A DNA stretch of 64,000 nucleotides from Psilocybe azurescens (GCA_023853785.1 JAJIRX010000973.1:62001-126000), one strand, 5' to 3'; shown: positions 53,101 to 64,000, counted from the first letter of the stretch. Program-made: numbers and translations. Notes: generated from the letters alone by a model not told the origin.

Positions 53101-56100
53101 CTGCCACTGCCCCTGGTTCCTGTACGTGCTTGCAAGATTGGCCATGCTTCTGAGTGTGTCAGGATGATCATCACCAAGCAGCTGCTTGCTCTTCTGCATC
53201 ACCACCACCTGGAGCAACTCTGCTTCCTTCCACTGCCCCTGGTTCCAGTATGTGCCTGCAAGATTGGCCATGCTTCTGAGTGTGTAAGGATGATCATCAC
53301 CAAGCAGCTGCTTGCTCTTCTGCATCACCACCACCTGCAGCACCTCTGCTTCCTTCCACTGCCCCTGGTTGCTGTATGTGCCTGCAAGATTGGCCATGCT
53401 TCTGAGTGTGTCAGGATGATCATCACCAAGCAGCTGCTTGCTCTTCTGCATCACCACCACCTGCAGCATCTCTGCTTCCTGCCACTGCCCCTGGTTGCCG
53501 TATGTGCTTGCAAGATTGGCCATGCTTCTGAGTGTGTCAGGATGATCATCACCAAGCAGCTGCTTGCTCTTCTGCATCACCACCACCAGGAGCACCTCTG
53601 CTTCCTTCCACTGCCCCTTGTTGCCGTATGTGCCTGCAAGATTGGCCATGCTTCTGAGTGTGTCAGGATGATCATCACCAAGCAGCTGCTTGCTCTTCTG
53701 CATCACCACCACCTGGAGCACCTCTGCTTCCTTCCACTGCCCCTGGTTGCTGTATGTGCTTGCAAGATTGGCCATGCTTCTGAGTGTGTCAGGATGATCA
53801 TCACCAAGCAGCTGCTTGCTCTTCTGCATCACCACCACCTGGAGCACCTCTGTTTCCTCCCACTGCCCCTGTTCAAAGTACACAAGTGCCATACGACCTA
53901 AAATTGAAGGCATCATCTGTTCTGGATCGACTGAGGCTTTGGAGCTAGAGATATGTTGCAAAAGTGTGCGTCGATACTTGTAGTCCTTGTCATCAAATAA
54001 CCCAGAAATTGATAGGCCAATGATACTGAGTACACATTTCTGCATCAGTTGTCTGTTTCCTTCTATAGTGCTACGACCCCACTGCTGTACCAGTGGATGA
54101 ATGCTGTATGTGTGATTTTGATCATCATATTCAATGAGTGAATATGAACCCAGGCGAATGATGACCTGCCCAAAGCCCCATGACCAGTCTGGACCTATTT
54201 TTCCGAGCTGGTTCAACAACTCTGTCACTTTGTTTTGTAGTTCGGAGTCCTCCAGTTGCATTTCAGACAATGCTGCTTTTTCAAACATTTGCTCTGAAAT
54301 TCCTTTGTGATGTAGCATGGAGAAAATTTGGAGCAAAGATCTTGCTGATGTGTCAAGTTTGTCGTAGCTCAGTCTCCATGTCGCATACACCGCTTCGTTC
54401 ATATGGATCCTCTCCTTGGAACTCCTCACTCTGTAACAATTTGTCATGGTGACGTTGATAGAGTTCTTGATATTGGCTTAATGACAAGTGGCAATGAATG
54501 TAAGCGCCAGCTTGGGAAATAGCCAAAGCAAAGTAATGGAGTTCCTGTCTCATGCTTTAGATTGAAAGTCTTTTCTAAAGAAACCAAAAATGAGAGTAAG
54601 AACCTGTACAATTGCTGCTGCCAGCATTTTATTTTCATCACTCTCTTCTGCCCGAGCCTGATGCAGTAGCAGGTTTTTGGCATCTTCGTGCTCCATCGCA
54701 CCAACATTTACATCTGCACCTTTTGCAGAGAGATGGCGAAGCTCTCGGTTACGTGTTGTAACTAGGATGTTGCCAGATTGACACTGAGGAAAGAATCTAT
54801 TCAACTTCAAGTTGACATCGTCCAGCGTTGTCAAAGAAGAGAAGCCAGTTTCCTTTGCGCTGGCTTGCAAGCCAATGGAGACTTACATCTACTGATCGCT
54901 CTGTGTTTTCTGGAGTGATGGCCTTGAGATCTGTTTGAATAGTTTGTTTATTTGTTGCGTCAACATAGAACACGTTGCAGAAGCTGAAAATGTAAAATGT
55001 AAATTATTGCTAGTCATGATTTTACAGATAGTAGAACCATACCGGGTGGATGATTCTTGCACAAATTTGAAAGCAAGTTGGGTCTTTCCGGAACCCCCAA
55101 GGCCATGCAAGACAAAGACACGTCGAGAATCACCGTCCAACTCAAAGTATTTGTGCATCTTATCAAGGATTTCCTTTCGTCCTATAAATGATTCCACTGG
55201 AAGCGGACAACACTATGCGTTCTCTAATGTGTTGAACTGATTCATTTGGAGGCCTAGGAGAAACTAGGGTGACAAGATTAGATTACTATGTAGATCTACA
55301 AGAGTGATTCTTCCTTACTGAGTTGCTCGAGTAGAAGCTGCGCTCTTGGGACTCTGATTGCCCTAACCAACAAGACAAGCTTTTCAGCGACCTCTTCCTT
55401 CTTCATATATTGCATCGTATGAGCCTCCACATTGCTCAGTTTCTCCCATTCGGAAATCTCTATTCCCTGCATCCCTTGCTCGACATTTAGTCGAAAATAA
55501 GTGTTCGACAAGTTGGCGAAACGACGCAACATTTCTTGGTGTGTATTTTCACAGTCAGTGGTAATTGCCTTTAGCGCATCGATGACGTCTGTTGGTATGA
55601 TCTGCTGGAATAATCCAGGTTTCTTGATCCCGATTACCTCAGCCTGTCCAGTACCAATGCTCACCAAGCACCCGATTTGACGAAGCGCCAAATAGGACCT
55701 TGGCCTCTTCCAGTACCACCTGACTCGGATTATTTCGGCCTAGTCCACCGTCGATGAAAGGCTGGTTCCGCCCAATTTCAATACGCTTAAAGAAGGTGGG
55801 TGCTGCAGATGTCGCTCGAGCGGCCTCCCAAATTTTGCAATTTGAATGTGTTTCACGAGACTGGTATGTCCTGAAAAGCACTGGAATGTCCATGTTGTGG
55901 GCGTTCTTTGCGCAGACGAAGCTAATAAGTCTTCGAATTCAAAATCCAAATGCATGGAAGAGTAAGTAATATACTCACGTTCGGCAGTCTCCAGCTTGAT
56001 CACCTTCTAATAAGGGTGATTCGGAATCACCAGTTACGGTCTTCACGACAGATTTCATCGCTGCTTCGAGTTTTTCGCTTTGAATTTTCCGTCTCCCCAT

Positions 56101-56545
56101 CGTTTCATATCAGAGAAGACTTGTTTCGCCAGATCGTCGTAGTGATCTATTGCCGTGTCTACATCCATCCGAAGACGCCCAAGCATTAAAGCAATTATCC
56201 TGTAATATACAAATTTTCATGTAACGTTGGAGTAATATGAGACGGATGTAGATGTATAACGCAACGCACCCTCCAGTACTAGTACCACCAATCAGATCGA
56301 AGTAATCGCACGGCTTCGGGAGTCCGCTAAGAGGTTCTTGACCGTCCTTCTTCCGTTTCGCGTTCTCCTCAACCATCAGCCTGTGCATAACTTCTTTGAT
56401 CATGAGCAGTTCCGAAAGTCCGCGAATCCCACCGCCATCTGTTCAGAGTTTACTAGTTAGTGACTCTATCGGTGAGAGAGTACAAACGGACGCATATACC
56501 TAGCGCAAGCAGCCTCAAAGGTGGTTCTTCTGCGGAGGAAGTCAT
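50186..56545 (-). pseudogene. Patatin - NB-ARC - TPR NOD-like receptor, probably inactivated
   Basis: Start at 56,545 (MTSSAEEPPLRLLAL). Patatin motifs: oxyanion hole DGGGIRG (56,430), nucleophile elbow GGTSTGG (56,280) and DGGLGRNNP with the catalytic Asp (55,740). NB-ARC: FIGRKEILDKMHKYF, P-loop VFVLHGLGGSGKTQLAF (55,110), WLLFFDNA Walker B (54,830), ILVTTRNRELRHLS (54,750). Winged-helix part AVYATWRLSYDKLDTSARSL (54,395), SIHPLVQQWGR (54,095). Then about 29 TPR units of 42 residues, stop at 50,186. Fungal NLRs of this type act as non-self sensors with a lipase effector. Frame breaks at about 56,060, 55,690, 55,200, 54,825 and 52,490 (an extra TG) suggest a pseudogene or assembly indels. 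The long open TPR frames argue for recent function. Confidence 0.75.
50200..53880 (-). repeat. ~29 near-identical 126-bp TPR repeats
   Basis: Each unit encodes a 42-residue TPR of kinesin-light-chain type; the core reads KSKQLLGDDHPDTLRSMANL followed by A-x-x-Y-x-N-x-GQW. Units are almost identical in DNA, differing at a few codons: LA[G/S/V], [T/M/I]Y, [S/G/R/W/T]N[Q/K], GQW[K/Q]EAE, [V/M]LQ. The final unit (near 50,200-50,330) is diverged and lacks a complete repeat. Units contain almost no CpG apart from occasional CCGTATG or TACGTG variants. Confidence 0.9.
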
Positions 56546-58491
56546 CGTTAAGACCAAGGAATCGATGTCTCGAGCCTCGAGGCGGGATGTATGACATGCT
56601 GCATGGACCTAAAATTTCACACGGAAGGGCCTAGTACTCTTTACAGCGACAACTGGTTATTATCTGAAGCGGAGGAGGAACCCGAACATTGATCGAGGTC
56701 CCGAGTTTCTCGTGTTGGATGGCATCCTGTGCATATGTGTGGGAACGATGAGATCGGGACATAGTGTGGCTCGCGCGTGTGAAAGATCTGTGATTGCATC
56801 GATAGAGAAAACATTGCCACGAATCGCCCACGATTCATTTCCCCACTCTTCCCCCACCTCCCATCACGGCTGTGAGGTTCGCTCAATCTCTCTTTATTAA
56901 ACTTGCCGACACTCTGTTCTGCTCATTGCCTTCAGGAGTTGCCTACGATTATGAAATTGCTCTGGTCGTCGATCGATAATATGACCTCTGTTTCCTTTCG
57001 TCTCTTTTCTTCCCAACGTATCTTCTTGTTCCTATATCCTAAGATAACTTAGCGGCTGTCACCAACCTCGGCTTGGCAGCAGAAGATTCCGAGACAAGAA
57101 AATTGGTCAGATTTCACCGATCGCACGGTCCAAAAGATGTGGGAACAGTTAAAACCCTAACCCTTAACGGAGCCTCGTGTGTGTTATGACTGTCGCCCCC
57201 ATGTCGTGCTCATTTCATGACACATACACCCGCACCAGCCAAGATCTGCGCAATGTGGTCGCACTTGCACCCTATCAGTGTTGCGCGGACACTCACCTCC
57301 CTCTTCCTGCCCCCTCAGTCCTCAGCACCCAGGCCTGGCCTGCAAGAATCCCTGGCAGCGACGATGATATGTTGATCTGCAGAGATCGTATACACCCCCA
57401 CCTCACTGGGCTCTGAGAACCACTATTTCTCTTTCGGCCCCAACGGCGTCCCCTGGTCGCTGCCGTGCTCCTCCGCCCTGTCTATCCCACTGAATCTGCG
57501 CTACCCCTCTTCTCCAGTGCTGGCTTAGTCATCGAGCTGGGCCCAGAAGTGTCCTTGGCCCCGACTCATCTCTGCCCTCCTATGGACTCTGTTGCCCTTC
57601 CGCGCATCGGCACCGTCCATAACCCTCTCCTAGATCTATCCCATTTGGCTCGAGCACGCTCCTCCACCTGACTACCTCGACCAATCCCGCGCTCTCCCCA
57701 GCCGAGCTGAAGTACCGTTACACAGGCAAGGCCGTCGTCGAGGCATTCAAGGAAGCCGATGGATGAGCTCCTTGCGAGTCTGGGTTTCTTTTCTGGATAC
57801 AGAGAGGAGGGTGGTGAAAAGAGAAATGGAAACGGAGACGTCCGTGCGACGAAAGAAGAGTGGATAGAGACCCTGGAGAGAAATGGGGGCGCTACGACGA
57901 CGAGAATGTCGAGTGGGTCATGGCCGCTGTCCTACGAGGCTCTAAGCTCTAAGAGCCGTGTGCAGCTACTTTTCACGATGTACGTTCCTTGTCCCTGTCT
58001 GGTCCGTGGTTTGGTGGGTGGCTGAGCAGTGCAGCATTGGAAGCAAAGTTCGTCTTCTACACGTTTCCTTCGCGTCGCCGATTTTGCTGTTTTCTATCCT
58101 TTCCAGGCCTCCCCTTTTGATATCTTTGCTCTTTTTATCATTTTCCTTACGTACTAATTACCTGCCTTCTCGCTGTCCGATCTCCCAGACCATTCGAACA
58201 CCCAACCGATCATTCATTTCCCGGCACTTGTGACTCCATAGTTCCCTCAACCAACTGTTCCATCCAGTGCTGAAGATCTCTGTCGAGTCCATCGCATATC
58301 ATGTAGGTTTCCTTTCAGTCTTTTTTTTACCCTTATTTCTTTCTTTTATCCCATCTTCGCCCAAGATTATCTGCGCCTGGTGAGCCCAATAACTCAAGGT
58401 CATCTTCGTCTCCTATCCTACATGTAGTTTTCTCATATTTATTTTCTCATCCGCACCCAGTCGTTACTGAACTACCCTGTCATTCGAAGAT
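56546..58491. other. Upstream region of NLR and spacer; no firm gene
   Basis: CpG-normal sequence. A stretch near 57,670-57,760 (LTTSTNPALSPAELKYRYTG then KAVVEAFKEAD) looks coding-like but has an immediate stop and no splice support. Other frames are chance. The NLR promoter should lie just above 56,545. Confidence 0.35.
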
Positions 58492-58842
58492 ATGAATTTG
58501 TATCCGGCAAAGGCAACGAAATTGGCATCCAGTCTCGATGCTCTTGTAGGAGAGGTCAAAGCAGGATCTACGGAAACAGTTGAGGCCTGTACAACTTTGG
58601 TATGTTATCTACGATGTTAATTACCTGATGTCCCGCAGAAAGCCGCCGCATTATCAGATGAAAGGGAGACGAAAATGGGATCTGATGTGTCAAACCAGGT
58701 ATACCATCACAACCAACGTCTACTGTTCTTCCCTGGTCATCAATGTACCTCTACCATACTCTCTTCGCTCATGTACCTCTAATGCTCATCTCGATAGTTG
58801 TCTATAATTGGCAGTATTGAAAGTTTGCTTGAAAGTTTGTGA
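58492..58842 (+). CDS. Small three-exon hypothetical protein (70 aa)
   Basis: Exon 1 (58,492-58,599) is MNLYPAKATKLASSLDALVG... ending CTTL before GTATGT. Exon 2 (58,639-58,698) is KAAALSDERETKMGSDVSNQ, ending before GTATAC. Exon 3 (58,798-58,842) is LSIIGSIESLLESL followed by TGA. Both introns are phase 0 with AG acceptors, and the frame joins without stops. The protein is mostly amphipathic helix and has no signal or membrane segment. It could be a stand-alone helical protein or the N-terminal part of a larger, now lost gene. Not recognised; exon boundaries are inferred from splice consensus only. Confidence 0.5.
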
Positions 58843-58951
58843 TCTCTCGTTTCACTCTCCCGATTTTTACTTCTAACAAGCCTCATTGATAACTAGAGCT
58901 CCTTCACCCGGACTTTCAAAGCCTCTGTCAACGTGTGCCTCGTTCTATATC

Positions 58952-59238
58952 ATGGGATGTCTTTCGTCGCGTCCTAGCTCAAAGTTTGCATCAGAGGTAA
59001 GCTTCTCGGTTGAAGCTTTCGGTTTCTACATGAAATGACATCACATGTGGTCTATTCTTCCGCTCTCGTGCTTTCTTGTAATTTTTATTTATTTCACACT
59101 TTGAATTACGATTCATCTTACGCTTGTCGATAACATATCCGAACCCAGGCACCTGCTCCAAATTTCAGTTCCCAACTCTCAATGGTTAAACGATACTCAG
59201 AGCCATTGTCTTTGCGCCCTGCATACCAAGTCATATAA
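58952..59238 (+). CDS. Small two-exon protein with MGC N-terminus (possible lipid-anchored peptide)
   Basis: Exon 1 (58,952-58,996) MGCLSSRPSSKFASE ends at GTAAGC. Exon 2 (59,149-59,238) APAPNFSSQLSMVKRYSEPL ... AYQVI ends at TAA. The 152-nt intron is phase 0 with a CCCAG acceptor. Met-Gly-Cys plus Ser at position 5 or 6 is the usual N-myristoylation/palmitoylation signal, so membrane attachment is plausible. The reading frame is open for some 20 codons before this Met, so an earlier start or upstream exon is possible. Total 44 aa; no family recognised. Confidence 0.4.
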
Positions 59239-60871
59239 TTGATCTGACCGTCCTTAGGGCCATACGTTTAAAATAGAGGCAAGTCTGTCGATTTCTTGTT
59301 TGCATATAGGTCCCCCGTTGTGTGATCGTTCGTCCCCTAATTTCATAAGCTGGCTTCACGGATTGGTTAGTTCTCGTTTTGATCTCCTATTTTTGTTATC
59401 CTGAATACCTGTATAGGGACCCAGGGAATCTTCGCTGAGCCATCTCAGCTATTTTCAAAGGAACCACGTTCCATTTACCGAACATGTTTTGTCTTGCACC
59501 TAAGTCATCGCTTGTCTATGTCTTAAGGTCATCATCATCTTACTGTTCTCTATATTTGCTTTCTTTCTCTCGGCCGTCGGTTGTAGGCCCTCAATTTTTG
59601 TTAATGGTATTACAAATACATCGAAACGTCGTGAGACGTTGTGAGTTCGAAAGGTGAACAAAAATAAACTCCGTTTACTCAGGAGGGTTCCGTAGACTGC
59701 TATGTATGTAAGTAATGTAATAAGAATTAATCTTGTCATTAGCAAGATTAGAAGACGAGATAGAGAGCGAACACGAGTTAAAAGAGGGATGGATTGAACT
59801 GAGTTTCTACGCTACAACGGGGTAGTATTTATACCATCCAAGTATGTAGAATGAGTCATGAATATACGGAGATATTGAGACGAGAAGAGCAGAGAAATTA
59901 ATATGGGATCAAGGAAGAGAATGAGCATGTGGAAAAACAATAAGAATGTGATATTTACATGAGATGAGCAGGAGCGAAAGCAAATGATTCATGCATTGCC
60001 CGGACGTAATATCGAAAGGGGAAGTGAATTGTGAAAGAGTGAAATGGGTGCGACGAGTGGCGCATGTGGATAAGTGGGAAACAGTCAGATTCCATGCACA
60101 GCCAGAGATGACCTATTACCATTTCCAGCCAGTAAATGGCGGGCAAGTGTCTTCGCCTCAATTGCTTCACCTTTGTGAAAGTTGTTACCATATTTTTACA
60201 ACATAACATGACGCATCGCGATACTTGAAGCTTGTACATCCCACCTCGCCAAAAATCCAAATCCAAACCATGATCTAAACACGAGCATGAACCTGCAGTG
60301 CGCAGGCATCACATCATAATCATACCCGAACCTATACCCATCCCATCGTCTCGAATTGCATTTGAACATGTCAAGAGCGATCATAATTGAAATCGTGACT
60401 GATGAACACCATACGTCGAAGGCAAAGACACAAAACGTCCAAAGACGAACACAACGCGAACATTGAACATCGGTCATTGAAACAAAAAAGGTTGGATAAG
60501 CAAGTAAGCGTAAGTATATAGAGTATGGTACAAGAAGGAAGGAAGAAGACATGCTGCCCTGGGAATCAAGGACGGACGGACTCGGACTTGAACTCGGAAA
60601 ATGATGATGATGAAAAAGAGAAGACGCCGACGAACGGAAAAAGACGACGATGATTCAAGAGAAAAAAAACCATCGAACAAGAAAGAAAAACGGAAATATC
60701 GAGTAGATCACTGCAGACTCAAATTCAAGAAGGAAGGAAGAAATCGAGACACTGCGACACGATAACGGACTTGTGAGTACACTATGAAAAGGAATTTTTA
60801 TTTCGGCGGGGGTGGCTTTGCGTTTTGTTGGGCCAGCGGGGCATTGGGATTAATGCGTCCAACCTTGCTCT
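59239..60871. other. No gene recognised
   Basis: CpG-normal intergenic DNA between the small genes and the 3' end of PCNA. Frames at 59,500-59,745 and 59,955-60,266 on the minus strand lack domains. The stretch just above 60,790 probably contains the PCNA 3' untranslated region. Confidence 0.4.
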
Positions 60872-62063
60872 CTAGTCGTCGCCGATATGGGGTGCGAGGT
60901 AATACCGGATGTATCCCTTGGTAAAGTCGTATGCGACCTGCAGAAACAGAAACGCACGTCAGTAACGTCCCGAAAAACCAAAAGCAAAGCAAAGTAAAAG
61001 AAAGAAAGAAAATAAAACCTACTAACAACGGCATATCATTGCTCATCAACAACTGCACCTTGCCGCTAAAACACGCGCTCTTGAAGAAGTTGACGAGGTA
61101 TTTGAGGGACAAGGTGAGCGAGACGTGCTGGTTCATCTCGATGACGACGTCTGCGGGGACGCTGTCGTCGTCGTCAGCAGCAGACGACTTGGGTTTGCCT
61201 TTGGACTTGGATGATTTTTTTGGGGGAGGTTTTGGCTTTTTGGAGGGCTTGGAGGAGCCGTTTGCCTGTGAGGACGAAAGGGAAAGGGTGTTAATATGGC
61301 AAGGAAAGGGAAAGAATAAAGAAAAGCAACGCAACGCACCTTCATCTTCCGCTTCTTGTTATCCCCGTCGTCGTCGTCGTCGTCGTCATCGTCCGCCTTG
61401 GGCTTGAACATCTCTTCGTCTTCCTCATTGTCGTCCTCGACCATCCCGATGTCCTCGTCAGCCTTTTCCTTCTTGATCTTTGGCTTTTTCGCCTTCTTCC
61501 CACTGCCCTCCTCCCTGTCCTCCTCCTCCTTAGCCTCCTCCTTAGCCTCCTCATCCCCCCCTCCCCATCCCTCTCCACGCCCTCCTCCACTTTCGGCTTA
61601 ATCGTGGCCCCGCTCACATGCCCCCATCGCTCTGCCGCAATATCACGCTCCCATTCGGCACCTCGCCGTCGCTCGTGAACCGCACGCCCTCCTTGGAGAC
61701 CTCGATGCGCACGCTCTCGCCAAGCTGGGAGAGGTCGCGCACGATGCGCGTGAACTCGGACGAGGGGAGCGTGACGCGCGCGTCGTATTCGGTCTCGGGG
61801 ACGGTGAGGGTGTCGGCATCAATATCCATGAGCTTCATGCCGTGTTCGTCGACGCGGTCAGAGTCTAGGGGAGGGAGGTTAGATGGGGTGAGGAGAAGAG
61901 AGAGGGGGGGGGGGGGGGAGGGGGGGGGGGGGGAAGGGAAAAGAAGGGCGAAAATAAGGAAAGGACGCGACAAGCCCATGCCACATAAACGCAAAAATAA
62001 AAAAAAGCAGAACAAAAAACGCACTTTTCGCTTCATACACCAGATTCAGCACGTCCGCCTCGC
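60872..62063 (-). pseudogene. PCNA: Proliferating cell nuclear antigen, N-terminally truncated, with long acidic loop insertion
   Basis: The sliding clamp of DNA replication. Exons on the minus strand: EADVLNLVYEAK (to 62,025); 61,864-61,340 with GMKLMDIDADTLTVPETEYD, LPSSEFTRIVRDLSQLGESV and VRFTSDGEVPNGSVILRQS; 61,265-61,023 with DSVPADVVIEMNQHVSLTLS, LKYLVNFFKSACFSGKVQL and MSNDMPLL; 60,937-60,872 with VAYDFTKGYIRYYLAP and a stop. Between NGSVILRQS and VIEMNQHV, where PCNA normally has a short loop, lie about 140 residues rich in Lys, Glu and Asp, with a poly-Asp run. Frame breaks occur after RQS and in a G run near 61,560. A stop precedes EADVL, and the first roughly 100 residues are not found upstream. 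Either a pseudogene or a locus with assembly errors. Confidence 0.7.
61908..61935. repeat. Poly-G tract in a PCNA intron
   Basis: Two runs of G interrupted by single A (minus strand: poly-C). Such runs are prone to sequencing error and replication slippage. Confidence 0.9.
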
Positions 62064-62224
62064 ATGGTCACGTCACGCGTAACAATGTTCGCGGAAATTT
62101 CATTCCCCGCGCGGTCCCTTGTGCTTTTTTACTTTTACTTAGCTGCAACTCGTATTCTATTCCGCACTGCTCTCTCCTATCCCGCTCGCTTTGATCTCTT
62201 ACGACAACTTCTAATGAACGAATA

Positions 62225-63980
62225 TGACTGCTACTTGATAAATGGCACTCGAGCAAATGCATGCGTCCCGGGCAGGGCAGCGCAAGCAGCGGCTCATCGA
62301 GGCTGAGACGGAGTAGGCTGCCTAGGAAGCTGAGGCCCCCATATGACCAAGGTTCGTCTCATTCTTGTTCTCTTCCTCGGTGTCATACAATTAAATCTTA
62401 TGTTGTTATTAGGATCAAAGGCAGTTGCTGATGCAGTGCAACTAAACTTTATGTTGTTATTAGGAGCAAAGACAGCTGTTGATGCAGCCGTTTGCCACTG
62501 TGAAAGTCGAGTTCGCTGATCTCGACGGTCTGCGCTCCAGGTACTGTGCCCTACTCGTGCCCTGCGTGCTTATAAACGTTCTTCGTTCACTCAAGCCACT
62601 GTCTGCTGCTGCCCGTCAATGGCAACGTCAATGGAACCGCCCATACCACTACCAACAGCAACAGCAACACATTCGTAGTCCTCACCAACACCGGCCTCGC
62701 CTCCTTCTCCGTAGACGACACCATCCGCGTCTCCTCTTCCTCCTCTTCTTCGCGCTTGCTGTTCCCGCCCTCCATGTCCTTCCCCTCCCCTTCCTCCCAT
62801 ACCCTATCCGCGGCCCTCCCTCGGCTCGACGAGGCCGCACGGTGAAACGCCAGAAACCCATGACAACGACTACGACGAAGAGCGAAGAGCTCGTTTCGCA
62901 TCGCGACGCGCCCTCTCCGCCTTCTTCCACCTCGAGTTCGGGTTCGGGTTCCATCTCCACTTCTATTTCCACTTCGAGTTCGACTTTGAGGTCCACTTCG
63001 ACGCTCCCCTTTCCTTCACGCGTAACTGCAACCCCTCCATTCTCCCCTGCTCCTACCCCTGCTCCACCCGCCTCGGGCTTTCACTTACGATCTGGTAGGG
63101 CCCTCTATGCAGACGCATCCCCGACTCGGACGCAGGCGCAGCCCTCGATGACGCAAACGCAAACTCCGACGAGGAAGACGAAGACGAAGACCCGCTCTCC
63201 CTCTCCCTCTCCCTCCTCCCCTCCTTCGCCCCCCCCTCACCATCTCCATCCACACCATCGCTGAGGGAATGCAGATCGCCAGCTATAATATTAACACCAT
63301 CATCATGCGCGCAATGGTTGCGTCTGCCGCTTCGTCGCTGTCAGCATCGTCGTCCTCATCGGCTGCCCCGAGCTCTGTGATATCACCGTCGGCGGCGGCG
63401 CGGAAGCAGGAGCACGCGCGTGCCAGCACGGACATGGACGCGGACGCAGACATGGACACGAGGGCGAGGGCGTCACGATCGGCGCGGGAGAGGTTACGGG
63501 TGTTGCTGGGCGGGGGCGGGGACGCCGACGCCGACTACTGCAACGATGAGCCGTCGCGATCTTCTTTTAATCCATTTTATCCTTCTTCTCACGCCGGCAA
63601 TAACGACAGTAGCAGCAGCAGCGATGCGCTGTATATTCATCATAGACTCTTTCTGATCTGTCCTACAACTACAACTGCATCACATCACATCTACGACTTC
63701 GCGATCACGTTCTCATTCTCGTTCTGGTAATCCCATTTCCAGATATCATGCATACCCTGACCCTCGCAACTGCATTCTCGTTCTTATTATCACCCACCCG
63801 CCTCCCCTACAACAACGACAACTACCACGAAGACAGCGACCAAGTGCGACCAAGTGACTACTCCTGTTCTATAGATGAAGATGGGGATAGGGATAGGCAT
63901 GGGGATGGGGATGCGATGACGTTCGCGTCCATGTCTATGCCATTGAACCCGAACCTGAATGCAAAGTCCAAGTCCAAGGG
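62225..63980 (+). other. Possible uncharacterised gene(s), low-complexity coding
   Basis: An exon-like piece ALEQMHASRAGQRKQRLIEA (62,240) is followed by twice-repeated GTTGATGCAG-type exon starts and QPFATVKVEFADLDGLRSRY (62,490-62,545) before a GTACTG donor. Beyond this are long frames rich in Ser, Pro and Arg (62,580-63,264) and Asp/Glu codons (ANSDEEDEDEDPLS near 63,155). Composition suggests coding DNA, but the frame cannot be chosen and no domain is certain. The window ends inside this region. Confidence 0.3.
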
Positions 63981-64000
63981 CGATTCGGAAACAACGGCGG

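Noticed and set aside
50144..53901. 797- and 501-codon open frames on the plus strand rich in HHHHLEHLCFLPL
   Set aside because: They are the antisense shadow of the TPR repeat array. Repetition keeps the opposite strand open, and the minus-strand reading gives a real TPR domain.
62490..62545. UBX-like domain in QPFATVKVEFADLDGLRSRY
   Set aside because: The resemblance is short and the following exon could not be joined in frame, so no function is assigned.
1..64000. Explaining all single-base frameshifts as assembly error
   Set aside because: Some may be, since several lie in homopolymers. However, nonsense changes, missing exons, gene truncations at rearrangement points and nested insertions show genuine decay, so both causes are kept open.

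Overview
The window is nuclear DNA of a fungus, almost certainly a mushroom-forming basidiomycete (Agaricomycete). Genes are cut by many short GT-AG introns (about 45-75 nt, CTRAY-type branch sites). The protein families seen are typical of that group: a DUF6534 membrane protein, patatin/NB-ARC/TPR NOD-like receptors, expanded G-domain GTPases, and pogo, Tc1 and hAT elements. It reads as a repeat-rich, fast-evolving region, not a core gene block. Most recognisable genes carry frameshifts, truncations or insertions.

Layout. 0-2.1 kb: a palindrome with a pogo-like element in one arm, plus retroelement and tRNA-like debris. 2.8-8.15 kb: three decayed copies of one GTPase subfamily with shared intron positions. 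8.2-14.9 kb: CpG-poor repeat territory with a 3.7-kb inverted-repeat element and a dispersed tRNA-like repeat. 15.5-17.6 kb: a DUF6534 membrane protein. 17.8-21.2 kb: a truncated ISWI remodeller abutting a truncated chaperonin (CCT3) copy. 22.0-23.7 kb: a non-autonomous hAT-like element with an 8-bp target duplication. 25.6-29.7 kb: a second-subfamily GTPase gene. Its tail is cut by a 6.2-kb DNA transposon (29.8-36.0 kb) that itself carries a nested Tc1 element. 39.2-41.4 kb: a related GTPase on the minus strand. 42.5-46.1 kb: a second, longer CCT3 pseudogene whose flank duplicates the 19-21 kb region. 46.3-47.4 kb: a reverse transcriptase fragment. 47.5-49.0 kb: repeats. 50.2-56.5 kb: a patatin-NB-ARC-TPR receptor with about 29 near-identical TPR units. 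58.5-59.2 kb: two small intron-containing genes. 60.9-62.1 kb: the C-terminal two thirds of PCNA.

The most unusual signal is inside the 25.6-kb GTPase gene. Between 27,007 and 29,209 there are 33 consecutive places where a 3' splice site and a 5' splice site enclose a tiny exon. In 32 of them the exon is exactly 3 nt, a single codon, and in one it is 9 nt. Thirty of them sit in a tandem array of roughly 70-nt units, each looking like a complete fungal intron plus one codon. I know of no described system of this kind. RNA evidence is needed to show whether the codons are included, skipped combinatorially, or bypassed.

Functionally, the GTPases and the NLR belong to families associated with fungal non-self recognition and innate-immunity-like signalling. 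Truncated copies of essential genes (ISWI, CCT3 twice, PCNA) suggest a dispensable or duplicated chromosomal compartment. The single-base frameshifts could partly be assembly errors. However, the in-frame nonsense changes, lost exons and nested insertions show real decay.
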